A stretch of 64,000 bases of DNA from Rhodococcus phenolicus. Lineage in GTDB: Bacteria > Actinomycetota > Actinomycetes > Mycobacteriales > Mycobacteriaceae. The notes beneath the pieces were generated by a model, which worked only from the letters and a program-made list of their open reading frames with translations, made no database searches and was not told where the DNA came from. The stretch's first letter is position 1; each line of letters starts with the position of its first letter. Below, piece by piece: positions 29,468 to 37,950 of the stretch. Where the stretch lies: positions 1 through 64,000 of the forward strand of contig NZ_LRRH01000034.1 of NCBI RefSeq assembly GCF_001646785.1, read 5' to 3'. The translations under genes were made by a program, and so were the position numbers.

Positions 29468-30370
29468 ATGCCCCTCGCGTACGGTTTCGCCGAATACGGC
29501 GGCCCCGATACCCAGCAGTTCCTCGACCCGGCCGTCCCCGAACCCGGCCCCGGACAGTTGCTGGTGGCGGTGCACGCCGCGGGCGTGAATCCGGCCGACT
29601 GGAAGATCCGCGCGGGCACCCGCAAGGACACCGTTCCCGTCACCCTGCCTGCGGTCCTCGGGCGGGAGGTGTCCGGTGTCGTCACCGCTGTCGGCGACCG
29701 CGTCGACGGGTTCGCGGTCGGCGACGCGGTGTTCGGCGCGACCGCGACCGGGTTCGGCGGGTACGCCGAGTACACGCTGCTCAACGCCCACGGCACCGCG
29801 CACAAACCGGAGCGGGTGAGTTTCGCCGCCGCCGCGACCGTGCCGGTGGCCGTGGGCACCGCCTTCGACATCGTCGATGCGCTGGCGGTGTCGGACGCGG
29901 ACACCGTGCTCGTCGTCGGTGCGGGCGGAGGCGTCGGATCCGCCGCGACCCAGCTCGCGCGGGCACGCGGTGCGCGCGTGCTCGGTGTGGCGTCGGCCGG
30001 GAAACGGGATCTCGTGGAAGCCGCCGGCGCCTCCTGGATCGAATCCGGGGACGACGCCGCCACCCGTGTCGCGGGCACCACCGCGATCGTCGACCTGGTC
30101 GGCGGCGCGACCCTCCGGACGTTCGCCGCGGCAGTGCCGGGAGCCCGCATCGTCTCCGTCGCGGATCCGGCCGGCGCGGCGGAACTGGGCGGTTCCGGGG
30201 TGGAGCGGCGCCGCACCACCGAGGTGTTCACAACCGTTGCGGCGCTGATCGCGGACGGCACCGTGGATCCCTGCGTCGAGCAGACGTTTCCGCTCTCGGA
30301 GGCGGGTGCGGCACTCGCCGCCGTCGAGTCCGGGCACGCCCGGGGCAAGGTCGTCATCGCCGTTCGCTGA
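29468..30370 (+). CDS. NADP-dependent zinc-free medium-chain oxidoreductase (quinone oxidoreductase type)
   Basis: 300 residues of the MDR superfamily: N-terminal GroES-like domain with AGVNPADWKIRAG, then a Rossmann domain with VVGAGGGVGSAATQLARARGARV. The zinc-ligand cysteines of alcohol dehydrogenases are absent, as in quinone oxidoreductase/zeta-crystallin enzymes, so it probably reduces quinones or enones with NADPH. ATG 29468 is preceded by TAGGCT and no ribosome site, consistent with a leaderless mRNA. Confidence 0.88.
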   Translation: MPLAYGFAEYGGPDTQQFLDPAVPEPGPGQLLVAVHAAGVNPADWKIRAGTRKDTVPVTLPAVLGREVSGVVTAVGDRVDGFAVGDAVFGATATGFGGYAEYTLLNAHGTAHKPERVSFAAAATVPVAVGTAFDIVDALAVSDADTVLVVGAGGGVGSAATQLARARGARVLGVASAGKRDLVEAAGASWIESGDDAATRVAGTTAIVDLVGGATLRTFAAAVPGARIVSVADPAGAAELGGSGVERRRTTEVFTTVAALIADGTVDPCVEQTFPLSEAGAALAAVESGHARGKVVIAVR

Positions 30371-30446
30371 ACGCCCCGGCGGATCGGGCGCACACCGCGG
30401 ACGACCCTGGGACACTGGTGACCAGGTAACTCACCAGGAGTCCGCC

Positions 30447-30773
30447 ATGTCGATTCTGATCCAGGTCCTCGAGCAGACCTACAGCTCCAACACCCCGTGG
30501 GAGCAGGTCAAGTACGCGTTCGTCGATTCCGGCCACATCACCACCCTCCGTCTGGACGGCCAGTGCGGGGTGTGGCTCGACGGCAGCAAACACGGCGAGT
30601 CGCATCGCCTGGCCGCGACCGCGAGTCCCGAGCAGGCGATCTTCTTCCTGCTCACCGTGTTCGACCGGATCGCCCAGTGCAAGCAGAGCGGCGGCTCGTG
30701 GATCGTCGGGCACGACGGCCGCACGGTCGCGTCCATCCACGCCGCGCGGTTCCCGCTGACCGTCGACGGATGA
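30447..30773 (+). CDS. Conserved-looking small protein of unknown function
   Basis: 108 residues, soluble, no signal peptide, with two Cys (LDGQCGVWLDG, RIAQCKQSGG). I do not recognise a family. AGGAG sits 7 nt before the ATG at 30447, codon bias matches the neighbours, and the following gene has a separate start, so it is a believable gene. It lies 76 bp after the oxidoreductase gene on the same strand. Confidence 0.7.
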   Translation: MSILIQVLEQTYSSNTPWEQVKYAFVDSGHITTLRLDGQCGVWLDGSKHGESHRLAATASPEQAIFFLLTVFDRIAQCKQSGGSWIVGHDGRTVASIHAARFPLTVDG

Positions 30774-30826
30774 CGGCCCGCCGCTGATCGTTCCCGGTTG
30801 TCGGTGCCTGCTGCGACGATCGGCCG

Positions 30827-31570
30827 GTGCGTGGGGGCAAAGGCATCTGGATTCTGGTCGTGGCGGTCGCGATCGTCGCCTCGTGCTGGTGGGAACGAGC
30901 CGGCCCGCCGGATCCTGCCGCGCCGGGAAGCCCGTCCCGCGAGGAACTCGGGCGGTTGCTCGCGAGCGTCACCGTGGTTTTCGAGCGTCCGCACGTTCCG
31001 GGATATCACCGTGGCTGCGGCGCCGGGGAGGCATGCGTGTTCGGGCCGGCGTGGTCGGACGATCATCCCGGCCGCGGCGGGCACGACGGCTGCGACACCC
31101 GCAACAACGTGCTCGCCCGCGACCTGCGCGAGGTGACGTTCCGGCCCGGGGCGGGCGAGTGCGCCGTGCAGTCGGGAACCCTCGACGATCCGTACACCGG
31201 TACCCGGATCCTGTTCCGTCGCAGTACTTCCCGCGCGGTGCACATCGACCACATCTTCCCTCTCGCCGCGGCGTGGGATCTCGGTGCCGCGAGCTGGTCC
31301 CGGGATCTGCGCCGGCAGTTCGCCAACGACATCGACTTCAACCTCATTGCCGTGGACGGGACCGCGAACGAGGACAAACGCGACCACACCCCCGCCGACT
31401 GGCTCCCGCCGGCGGCGAGCACCCGCTGCTGGTTCGCGGGCAAGTACCTGACGGTCGCGGTGCGGTACGGACTGCCCGTGACGGCGGCCGATCATCGCGC
31501 GCTCACCGACGCGGCCGCGACCTGTCCCGACGCGAGTCAGGGTTCGGCGCGATCCTCCTCGTCGTCGTGA
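30827..31570 (+). CDS. Secreted or membrane-anchored HNH-type nuclease (DUF1524-like)
   Basis: 247 residues. A hydrophobic N-terminal segment (about 7-22, ILVVAVAIVASCWW) is a signal or anchor; the Cys could be lipidated. The rest is the extracytoplasmic DUF1524/HNH fold with the signature VHIDHIFPLAAAWDLGA and the downstream DFNLIAVDGTANEDKRDHTPADWLPP, where the Asp-His and Asn/Lys positions match active nucleases. Extra Cys residues may form disulfides. Start GTG 30827. The 3' end overlaps the convergent sigma factor gene by 34 bp. Confidence 0.85.
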   Translation: MRGGKGIWILVVAVAIVASCWWERAGPPDPAAPGSPSREELGRLLASVTVVFERPHVPGYHRGCGAGEACVFGPAWSDDHPGRGGHDGCDTRNNVLARDLREVTFRPGAGECAVQSGTLDDPYTGTRILFRRSTSRAVHIDHIFPLAAAWDLGAASWSRDLRRQFANDIDFNLIAVDGTANEDKRDHTPADWLPPAASTRCWFAGKYLTVAVRYGLPVTAADHRALTDAAATCPDASQGSARSSSSS

Positions 31571-32808
31571 CGGCCCTTCCCGTTCGGGGCCAGGCGGGCC
31601 GCCCGGCCCCGCAGATAGCGTTGTTCGGGCACGCTCGCCGTCAACCTGGCCGCCTCGAGGTACGCCGCGCGCGCGGCGGCGGTGTCCCCCGCCAGGTCCA
31701 GCAGGTGTGCCCGGACCGCGAGCGCGCGGTGGTTCCCGGCGAGCCGCCGGTCGTCCGCCACGGTCGCGAGGAGGGCGAGCCCGGCGCGCGGGCCGTCGAG
31801 CATGGCCACCGCGGCCGCCCGGTTGACCGTGACCATCGGGTTGGGCGCGACGTGCGACAGCACCCGGTACAGCGCGACGATCTGTGCCCAGTCGGTGTCC
31901 TCGACGCAGGTGGCCTCCGCGTGCACCGCGGCGATCGCCGCCTGCAGCTGGTACGGACCGGGCGGTGCGGCGGTGAGCGCCGCGGTGACCAGGACCGTTC
32001 CCTCGGCGATCTGCGCCCGGTCCCAGCGGGTGCGGTCCTGGTCGGCGAGCGGAACGAGGGCGCCGGACGGATCGGTGCGGGCATCGCGGTGCGCGTCGGT
32101 GAGCAGCATGAGGGCGAGCAGACCGGTGGTGTCGGCGTCCTCGGGCAGCAGCGCGTGCAGCAGGCGGGTGAGACGGATCGCTTCGCCGCTCAGTTCACGC
32201 GAGGTCAGGTCCGGTCCGCCGGAACTGGTGTATCCCTCGTTGAAGATCAGATAGAGCACGTGCCGGACCGTCCGCAGCCGCTCGGCGCGTTCCGCCGTGG
32301 CAGGCAGCGTGAACATCGCACCGGCGTCGCGGATCGCCTGTTTGCTGCGGGTGATGCGCCGGGTCATCGTCGCCTCCGGCACCAGGAACGCGCGGGCGAT
32401 GCGCGCGGTGTCGAGTCCCCCGACCGCGCGCAGGGTCAGCGCGATCTGCGACGACGGCGACAGCGCCGGATGGCAGCACAGCATCAGCAGGGTCAGCGTG
32501 TCGTCGCCGGCCTGCTCGGCATCCGCGGGATCGTCCGCAGGACGGTCGGGTTCCGCTGCCACCCAGGCATGTTCGCGGTCGCGGCGCGCACTGTCACTGC
32601 GCCATTCGTCGGTGAGGCGCCGCCGGGCGACGGTGATCAGCCAGCCGCGGGGATTCGACGGGACGCCCTCCGCGGGCCACTGCCGGTGCGCCGCGAACAG
32701 CGCCTCCTGCACGGCGTCCTCGCACGCGTCGAACTGCCCGTGCCGCGCCGCGAGGTACCCGAGGACCTGCGGCGCGAGGGTGCGCAGCAGGTCCTGCGGG
32801 TCGCTCAC
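31537..32808 (-). CDS. ECF42-type sigma factor with C-terminal TPR-like domain (module 1)
   Basis: 423 residues. Region 2 spans about 5-75 (FDACEDAVQEALFAAHRQWP, NPRGWLITVARRRLTDEWR) and region 4 about 115-165 (LTLRAVGGLDTARIARAFLVPEATMTRRITRSKQAI). A long C-terminal extension from about 185 (LYLIFNEGYTSSGGPDL, LADQDRTRWDRAQIAEG, YQLQAAIAAVHAEA) is the DUF6596/TPR-like part that defines group ECF42. No anti-sigma gene is present; the extension is thought to control activity. GTG 32808 overlaps the DGPF gene by 4 nt. Its own promoter upstream matches the ECF42 pattern. Confidence 0.9.
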   Translation of the reverse strand: MSDPQDLLRTLAPQVLGYLAARHGQFDACEDAVQEALFAAHRQWPAEGVPSNPRGWLITVARRRLTDEWRSDSARRDREHAWVAAEPDRPADDPADAEQAGDDTLTLLMLCCHPALSPSSQIALTLRAVGGLDTARIARAFLVPEATMTRRITRSKQAIRDAGAMFTLPATAERAERLRTVRHVLYLIFNEGYTSSGGPDLTSRELSGEAIRLTRLLHALLPEDADTTGLLALMLLTDAHRDARTDPSGALVPLADQDRTRWDRAQIAEGTVLVTAALTAAPPGPYQLQAAIAAVHAEATCVEDTDWAQIVALYRVLSHVAPNPMVTVNRAAAVAMLDGPRAGLALLATVADDRRLAGNHRALAVRAHLLDLAGDTAAARAAYLEAARLTASVPEQRYLRGRAARLAPNGKGRHDDEEDRAEP

Positions 32809-33173
32809 ATCTCGGCCCCGCCGTCGTGCATCACGGCCCGGACCTCCATCGCCCCGCCGAAGCGCACGTCGGGCCACCGCGCGGCGATCTCCACGGCCCG
32901 GTCCAGGCTGTCGACGTCGACCTCGACGTAGCCGCAGAACTGTTCCTTGCTTTCCATGAACGGCCCGTCGGTGACGGTGTGGGCGGTGCTCGCGCCCTGC
33001 CGTACGGTGCGGGCCGTCGACGGGTCGGTCAGCGCCTGTCCGCCGACGAGTTCACCGGATTCGGTGAGTTCCGCCATGATGGCGTCGACCTCCCCGAACA
33101 GTTCCTCCCGCGCGTTGTCGCCCAGTTCCTCGACGAAGCCCGGGCGGTTGTAGATCATGAGCATGTATTTCAC
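32805..33173 (-). CDS. DGPF (YCII-related) protein, module 1
   Basis: 122 residues, dimeric ferredoxin-like alpha-beta fold of the YCII family. It carries the namesake motif VTDGPFMESKE (DGPF at 69-72) and C-terminal RFGGAMEVR. Such proteins are the standard partners and targets of ECF42 sigma factors; their biochemical role is unsettled. GTG 33173 has GAGGAG 7 nt upstream and begins the conserved KYMLMIY. It leads the DGPF-sigma operon. Confidence 0.92.
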   Translation of the reverse strand: MKYMLMIYNRPGFVEELGDNAREELFGEVDAIMAELTESGELVGGQALTDPSTARTVRQGASTAHTVTDGPFMESKEQFCGYVEVDVDSLDRAVEIAARWPDVRFGGAMEVRAVMHDGGAEM

Positions 33174-33217
33174 GGTGGTCTCCTCTGCCGTGCCCCCGGA
33201 CGGGGCCCTCACCCCTG

Positions 33218-33246
33218 AAGTCGGAGCGGCTGCGCCGGTCCGGACA
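33218..33246 (-). promoter_or_regulatory. ECF42-type promoter of DGPF/sigma module 1
   Basis: On the minus strand TGTCCG (33241-33246), exactly 17 nt, then CGACTT (33218-33223), 45 nt upstream of the DGPF start codon. This fits the published ECF42 pattern (TGTCGA-like -35, CGA-type -10) as I remember it. A mirror copy for the divergent gene is at 33276. Confidence 0.78.
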
Positions 33247-33275
33247 TCACGAATCACACGTTGTCCGATCTCCGA

Positions 33276-33304
33276 TGTCCGGACGGCGGCGCGTTCTCCG
33301 ACTT
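33276..33304 (+). promoter_or_regulatory. ECF42-type promoter of the RibD-like gene
   Basis: TGTCCG (33276-33281), 17 nt, CGACTT (33299-33304), 50 nt before the ATG at 33355. The hexamers are the same as those of the divergent DGPF promoter 30 bp away, and flanking bases match too (TGTCCGGAC at the -35, CTCCGACTTCA at the -10). Confidence 0.78.
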
Positions 33305-33354
33305 CACTGTGACACGGGCACGATTCCGACCGGACGATTCGAGGGAGTTCAACC

Positions 33355-34002
33355 ATGGCGAAGCTTCGCGTACACAATTTTGCGATCACGGCCGACGGAT
33401 GTTCCGCCGGGCCGGATCAGAGCCTGCAGAACCCGGGCGGGATCGGCGGTGAGCGGATCCTCGGGTGGGTGCACGAGACGCGGTCGTTCCACCGATCGTT
33501 CGGCAACGACGGTGGCGCGGTCGGCGTCGACGACGACTTCATGGCCCGCGGCATCGACGGGATCGGCGCGACCATCATGGGCCGCAACATGTTCGGCCCG
33601 GTCCGTGGGCGATGGGAGGACAGCGACGAGTGGTCGGGCTGGTGGGGCGACGAACCGCCCTTCCATCACCCGGTCTTCGTGCTCACCCACCACGCGCGGG
33701 ACCCGCTCGCCCTGGGCGGCGGCACCGTGTTCCACTTCGTCACCGGCGGCATCGAGGACGCGCTCGCGCAGGCCGTCGCCGCCGCCGACGGCGCGGACGT
33801 GCGGGTCGGGGGCGGTCCCGCGACCGTCCGCGAGTACCTGCGCGCGGGACTGGTCGACGAGATGCACCTGGCGATCGTGCCGGTGCTCCTCGGCCGCGGC
33901 GAACGCGTGTTCGGCGACGATGTGCTCACGACCGATTTCGAGTGCGTCGAGTTCGTCTCGTCCCCCACGGTCGCTCACGCCCGATTCGTCCGCACGCGGT
34001 GA
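33355..34002 (+). CDS. RibD C-terminal/dihydrofolate-reductase-like protein
   Basis: 215 residues of the RibD_C superfamily: start MAKLRVHNFAITADGCSAGPDQS, ATIMGRNMFGPV, and VRVGGGPATVREYLRAGLVDEMHLAIVPVLLGRGERVF, which forms the NADPH-binding region. The family comprises many small reductases of unknown substrate. GAGGGAG precedes the ATG. An ECF42-type promoter matching that of the adjacent sigma module lies directly upstream, so it is likely a target of that sigma factor. Confidence 0.88.
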   Translation: MAKLRVHNFAITADGCSAGPDQSLQNPGGIGGERILGWVHETRSFHRSFGNDGGAVGVDDDFMARGIDGIGATIMGRNMFGPVRGRWEDSDEWSGWWGDEPPFHHPVFVLTHHARDPLALGGGTVFHFVTGGIEDALAQAVAAADGADVRVGGGPATVREYLRAGLVDEMHLAIVPVLLGRGERVFGDDVLTTDFECVEFVSSPTVAHARFVRTR

Positions 34003-34062
34003 TCGGCCGCCGTCCGCGTGATCGTTCCCGCCACCCGGGGGCGCGTGGGCGTGACCGGGGGT

Positions 34063-34068
34063 TAGGTT
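34063..34068 (+). promoter_or_regulatory. -10 box TAGGTT (leaderless start)
   Basis: TAGGTT ends 7 nt before the ATG at 34076, with no ribosome site between; typical spacing for a leaderless transcript. Confidence 0.55.
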
Positions 34069-34075
34069 GGTGGTC

Positions 34076-34894
34076 ATGGCTTCGCGGATCACCAAGGACA
34101 CCCGGTTGTGCATCTCCCTGTCGGGCCGGCCCAGCAACATCGGCACCCGATTCCACAACTACCTGTACGACGAGCTCGGGCTGGACTACGTGTACAAGGC
34201 GTTCGCGCCCACCGACATCGAGGCCGCGGTCGCCGGTATCCGCGGGCTCGGCATCCGAGGCGCCGGCGTGTCGATGCCGTTCAAGGAGAAGGTGATTCCG
34301 CTCGTCGACGTGATGCACGAGTCGGCCAGCGCGATCGATTCGGTCAACACGATCGTCAACGACGACGGGGTGCTGCACGCCTACAACACCGATTTCCAGG
34401 CGGTGCTGGATCTGCTGCGCGACCACCGGGTAGATCCGGCGCTGCCCGTCGCGGTCGCGGGCAGCGGCGGCATGGCCAAGGCGGTGGTGGCGGCGGTGCG
34501 CACGCACGGCTGCACCGACGTGACGGTGGTCGCCCGGAACGAGACTGCCGGCCGGGCCCTCGCCGACCGGTACGGCTTCCGATGGCGCGCCGAGGTCGGC
34601 GACTCCTCCCCCGCCGTGTTGATCAACGCGACCCCGATCGGCATGGTGGGCGGCCCCGAGGCCGAGCTGCTGCCGTTCCCGTCCACCGTGGTCGAGGCGG
34701 CGACGGTGGTCTTCGACGTGGTGGCGATGCCACCCGAGACCCCGCTGATCCGGGCGGGACGCGCGCACGCTCACACGGTCATCACCGGAGCCGAGGTGAT
34801 CGCGCTGCAGGCGGCCCTGCAGTTCGCGCTGTACACGGGCGTGACCCCGACACCCGAACAGGTACGCCGGGCATCGGAGTTCTCCCGCTCCTGA
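34076..34894 (+). CDS. Shikimate dehydrogenase-like protein
   Basis: 272 residues. The substrate domain has SLSGRPSNIGTRFHN, the catalytic Lys in SMPFKEKVIPLVD near 68 and Asp in AYNTDFQAV near 104. The cofactor domain has AVAGSGGMAKAVVAAV and ATPIGM. It matches the SDH-like (HI0607-type) subgroup more than housekeeping AroE, because no other aro genes are nearby; the true substrate may not be shikimate. ATG 34076 with a leaderless-type TAGGTT. Confidence 0.85.
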   Translation: MASRITKDTRLCISLSGRPSNIGTRFHNYLYDELGLDYVYKAFAPTDIEAAVAGIRGLGIRGAGVSMPFKEKVIPLVDVMHESASAIDSVNTIVNDDGVLHAYNTDFQAVLDLLRDHRVDPALPVAVAGSGGMAKAVVAAVRTHGCTDVTVVARNETAGRALADRYGFRWRAEVGDSSPAVLINATPIGMVGGPEAELLPFPSTVVEAATVVFDVVAMPPETPLIRAGRAHAHTVITGAEVIALQAALQFALYTGVTPTPEQVRRASEFSRS

Positions 34895-35152
34895 CGTCGC
34901 CGGCCATCGATCGGTTCGTCGCGGATACTCCCCCGTTCACGAGGGAGGGTTCCGGTGTGTTCTGTCGACCCAGGAGGGTTCGAACACCGGCCGCATGATC
35001 CCGGTGCGGGTCGACGAGGGAAATATCGGCCCGCACCGTCTTTCGAGTAGCCGCCTTGCGTGGCAGTTCATCCGTTGTGGGCGATGGCCGGCGAGTCGGA
35101 GTCCGCGATGATCTCAGTCGGGGGGTGACCACTGGCGAGAGGAGTCGAATCC
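34895..35152. other. Intergenic region before the DUF1254/DUF1214 gene
   Basis: 258 bases with no convincing coding frame, tRNA or hairpin. It should hold the promoter of the gene at 35153; no clear box was identified. Confidence 0.5.
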
Positions 35153-36439
35153 ATGGCTGACAGAGCATCGGGAACATGGAAGCCGACCGAGGACCAGATC
35201 CGGCAGGCGTATATCTACCTGCTCGGTCGAATGCTCGTGATCCGTCAGGAGCACATCGATCGGTCCAGTGATGGGTTCGCGTACAACCGGATCCGCTACA
35301 ACCCGTTGGGGTCCGCGGACTTCGTCAACCCGAATTTCGACGTCGCGTATCTCGAGGCGTGGTTCGCCGTCGACGATCGGTCTGCGGTGCTACTCGAGGT
35401 CCCCGAGGTCGTCGGCCGCTACTACACGCTGCAACTCCTCGACGAGTGGGGAGAAGTCGTCGTCAACATCAACGACCGCACGACCCCGTCGAAGCCGTTC
35501 GGCACCTTTGCACTGGTGAAACCAGGCGCGAGCCCACCCATCCCTGCTGATGCGACGCGACTGGAACTGCACTCGGCCAAGGCCAAGATGCTGGCACGCG
35601 TCGAACTCGCCGACGATCCCGAGGGCGCGGTCGCGCTTCAGCACGAATTCACCGCCACCGTCATCGGTCAGGCCACGCCGCCGGCACCACCGACGATCCC
35701 GCAGTTCACCAACGCGGACCTGCTCGGCGCCGATATCTTCGACAACCTCGACGAGGTCCTTCTCAGCGCCACCGACGTCTCGCCCGCCGCCGGACGCATG
35801 CAAGTCCTGGCCCGCTCCATCGCCGACCACCTCGACGGCGATCCCGACGCGCGCACGGAGGCGGAACGCTTCCTGCGAGAGACCGTTGCACCGGAATTCA
35901 AGCAGTACGCCCTCACCGAAAGCGCCCCATACGTCAACCACTGGCTCGGCGGCGGCGCGGTCGGAAACTACGACGGAAACTACACACTGCGCAGCGTGGC
36001 CAACCTCGTCGGAATCTGGGCCAACACCGCAGACGAGGTGATCTACTTCGTCGCCAGCCACGACGCCACCGAACAACCCCTCACCGGTGACGGAAGTTAC
36101 ACACTGCACTTTCCCGCCGACAAGCTGCCCGCCGATGCCGTCAACGGCTACTGGTCGGTGATCCTGGTATCGGTGCCGGACTTCCGCGTCGTACCGAATG
36201 CTCTGCACCGATACAACTTCAACAGCAATTCCGCCCTCACCTACAACGCTGACGGCTCCCTCGACCTCGCCTTCGGCACACAGCCGGTTTCCGGCGTTGC
36301 CGAATCGAACTGGCTTCCCACCGCTCCGGGCAGCCCTTTCTCCCTGACGTTCCGCTGCTACGTGCCCAAGCCCTCCGTCGGCGGTGGCCACTGGGCACCA
36401 CCACCCGTGACGCGAGTCGACGACACGGCCAGGCAGTGA
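35153..36439 (+). CDS. DUF1254/DUF1214 protein
   Basis: 428 residues, no signal peptide. The N-terminal DUF1254-type part (about 20-130: NPNFDVAYLEAWFAVDDRSAVLLEVPEVVGRYYTLQLLDEWGEVV) is followed by a C-terminal DUF1214 part (about 300-415: GDGSYTLHFPADKLPADAVNGYWSVILVSVPDFRVVPN). Function not established. GAGAGGAG precedes the ATG at 35153. Its codon choice seems a little less GC-biased than the neighbours and an insertion-sequence-like end follows 210 bp downstream, so recent acquisition is possible. It is a second DUF1214 gene in the window, unrelated in layout to that at 15596. Confidence 0.85.
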   Translation: MADRASGTWKPTEDQIRQAYIYLLGRMLVIRQEHIDRSSDGFAYNRIRYNPLGSADFVNPNFDVAYLEAWFAVDDRSAVLLEVPEVVGRYYTLQLLDEWGEVVVNINDRTTPSKPFGTFALVKPGASPPIPADATRLELHSAKAKMLARVELADDPEGAVALQHEFTATVIGQATPPAPPTIPQFTNADLLGADIFDNLDEVLLSATDVSPAAGRMQVLARSIADHLDGDPDARTEAERFLRETVAPEFKQYALTESAPYVNHWLGGGAVGNYDGNYTLRSVANLVGIWANTADEVIYFVASHDATEQPLTGDGSYTLHFPADKLPADAVNGYWSVILVSVPDFRVVPNALHRYNFNSNSALTYNADGSLDLAFGTQPVSGVAESNWLPTAPGSPFSLTFRCYVPKPSVGGGHWAPPPVTRVDDTARQ

Positions 36440-36650
36440 GGCGCACACCCGAAGCGAACTGATGGTCGTCACGCAGTGTCCGCCAGAGCCGTTTCGCGAC
36501 CTGCGGTTTCAGACATCGCGCGGCCTCGTTCGCGGTGACCCGCGTCGCGCTGCCGATCCCCATCGCCGACGAAAACACTGGTGTCGGGACGACGTGAGTC
36601 AAACGGATCACCTCCCTTCGGGGTAGGGCGGTTGCGGTCTGAGCCGGGAA
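36440..36650. other. Gene-poor spacer, possible mobile-element remnant
   Basis: No good start-to-stop frame with believable codon use on either strand. The sequence leads directly into the hairpin at 36651. It may be the decayed tail of a transposon gene, but I could not recognise any protein motif in it. Confidence 0.4.
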
Positions 36651-36680
36651 TCTCCTGCCCTTCAGGCAGGAGAGACGTCA
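36651..36680 (+). mobile_element. IS200/IS605-like right-end remnant
   Basis: GAATCTCCTGCC...GGCAGGAGAGACGTCAAG: a 9-bp hairpin (TCTCCTGCC/GGCAGGAGA, loop CTTCA, 36651-36673) followed by GACGTCAAG. This closely resembles the subterminal hairpin and terminal bases of TnpB-carrying IS200/IS605 elements as I remember them, but no tnpA or intact tnpB is present. The stop codon of the neighbouring sigma factor gene (minus strand, 36678-36680) lies inside this end. Confidence 0.45.
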
Positions 36681-37946
36681 AGTCCCGAGTTCCTCGGCCT
36701 TCGCGGTGAGAACCGCCCGCTCCCGCTCGTTCCCGGCCAGGCGCGCCGCCTCGAGCAGTTCGGCACGGGCCTCGTCGATGCGCCCCAGCTGCCGGAGCAG
36801 CTCGCCGCGCACGCTCGGCAGCAGGTGGTATCCGGCGAGGTCCCCGTCGGCGACGAGCCTGTCGACGTGTTCGAGGGCGGGCGCCGGGCCGTATGCCATG
36901 GACACGGCGGCGGCCCGGTTGAGTTCGACGACCGGTGACGGGGCGATCTGCGCGAGCGCCTCGTAGAGCAGGACGATCGTCTTCCAATCGGTGTCCTCGA
37001 AGGTTGCGGCGCGCGCATGACACTCGGCGATCGCCGCCTGGAGGGCGTACGGGCCGCGACCGCGGCCGATCGCGTCGGCGCGGGCCAGCGCGGCCGCACC
37101 GCGGGTGATCTGGGCCCGGTCCCACCGCGTGCGGTCCTGGTCCGCCAGCAGGATCGGTTCTCCCGTCGAGGTGGTGCGCGCCCCGAAACGCGCCGCGGTG
37201 AGTTCCATCAGTGCGACGAGCCCGTGTGGTTCGGGTTCCCGCGGAACGAGTTCGGCGAGAATCCGGGCCAGCCGCAGCGCCTCGGCGCCGAGGTCGGCCC
37301 GCATCCATTCGGGCCCCGAGGACGCCGCGTATCCCTCGTTGAACACCAGATAGAGCACGTTGAGGACCGCTCCGAGACGGTTCGCGAATTCGGCGCGGGG
37401 CGGCACCTCGAACGGAACCTTCGCCGCGCTGAGTGTCTTCTTGGCGCGGACGATGCGCTGCTGCACGGTGGCGGTCGGGATCATGAATGCCCGGGCGATC
37501 TCCTCGGTGGTCAGGCCACCGATCACCCGGAGCGTCAATGCGACCTGCGCGGTGCGGCCCAGCACCGGGTGGCATGCGACGAACATCAGCCGGAGCACGT
37601 CGTCGTCGATGCGGTCGGGATCCCACGCGTCGCCGTCGACGTGCGAGGCGTCGCGGTCGAGGTCCCGCGCGATGGCCGAGTAGTGCTCGTCGAGCAGGTC
37701 CCGGCGCCGCCCCCCGTCCAGCGCCCGGCGCTTGGCGACGGCGGTCAGCCAGGCGGCGGGATTGCGGGGGACCCCGCGGGCCGGCCACTGCTCGACGGCT
37801 TCGAGCAGGGCCTGGCCGGCGACGTCCTCGGCGAGGTCGAGATCGCCGACGATGCGAGTCAGCGCCGCAACGATTTTCGCCGATTCGATGCGCCACACCG
37901 CCTCGACCGCCCGGCGCGCCGCGGGTTCGGCAGCGTTCTCCGGCAC
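36678..37946 (-). CDS. ECF42-type sigma factor with C-terminal TPR-like domain (module 2)
   Basis: 422 residues with the same plan as the protein at 31537: region 2 (DLDLAEDVAGQALLEAVEQWP, NPAAWLTAVAKRRALDG), region 4 (LTLRVIGGLTTEEIARAFMIPTATVQQRIVRAKKTL) and the C-terminal extension (LYLVFNEGYAASSGPEW, LADQDRTRWDRAQITRG, YALQAAIAECHARA). GTG start at 37946, 4 nt after the DGPF gene. The last residues (VLTAKAEELGT) end where an insertion-sequence-like end begins, so the native C terminus may have been altered by a few residues. Confidence 0.9.
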   Translation of the reverse strand: MPENAAEPAARRAVEAVWRIESAKIVAALTRIVGDLDLAEDVAGQALLEAVEQWPARGVPRNPAAWLTAVAKRRALDGGRRRDLLDEHYSAIARDLDRDASHVDGDAWDPDRIDDDVLRLMFVACHPVLGRTAQVALTLRVIGGLTTEEIARAFMIPTATVQQRIVRAKKTLSAAKVPFEVPPRAEFANRLGAVLNVLYLVFNEGYAASSGPEWMRADLGAEALRLARILAELVPREPEPHGLVALMELTAARFGARTTSTGEPILLADQDRTRWDRAQITRGAAALARADAIGRGRGPYALQAAIAECHARAATFEDTDWKTIVLLYEALAQIAPSPVVELNRAAAVSMAYGPAPALEHVDRLVADGDLAGYHLLPSVRGELLRQLGRIDEARAELLEAARLAGNERERAVLTAKAEELGT

Positions 37947-37950
37947 AGGC

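Noticed and set aside
36237-36611. Antisense 124-codon frame over the end of the DUF1254/DUF1214 gene
   Set aside because: It overlaps a well-supported gene, and its N-terminal part could not be matched to any transposase or other family.
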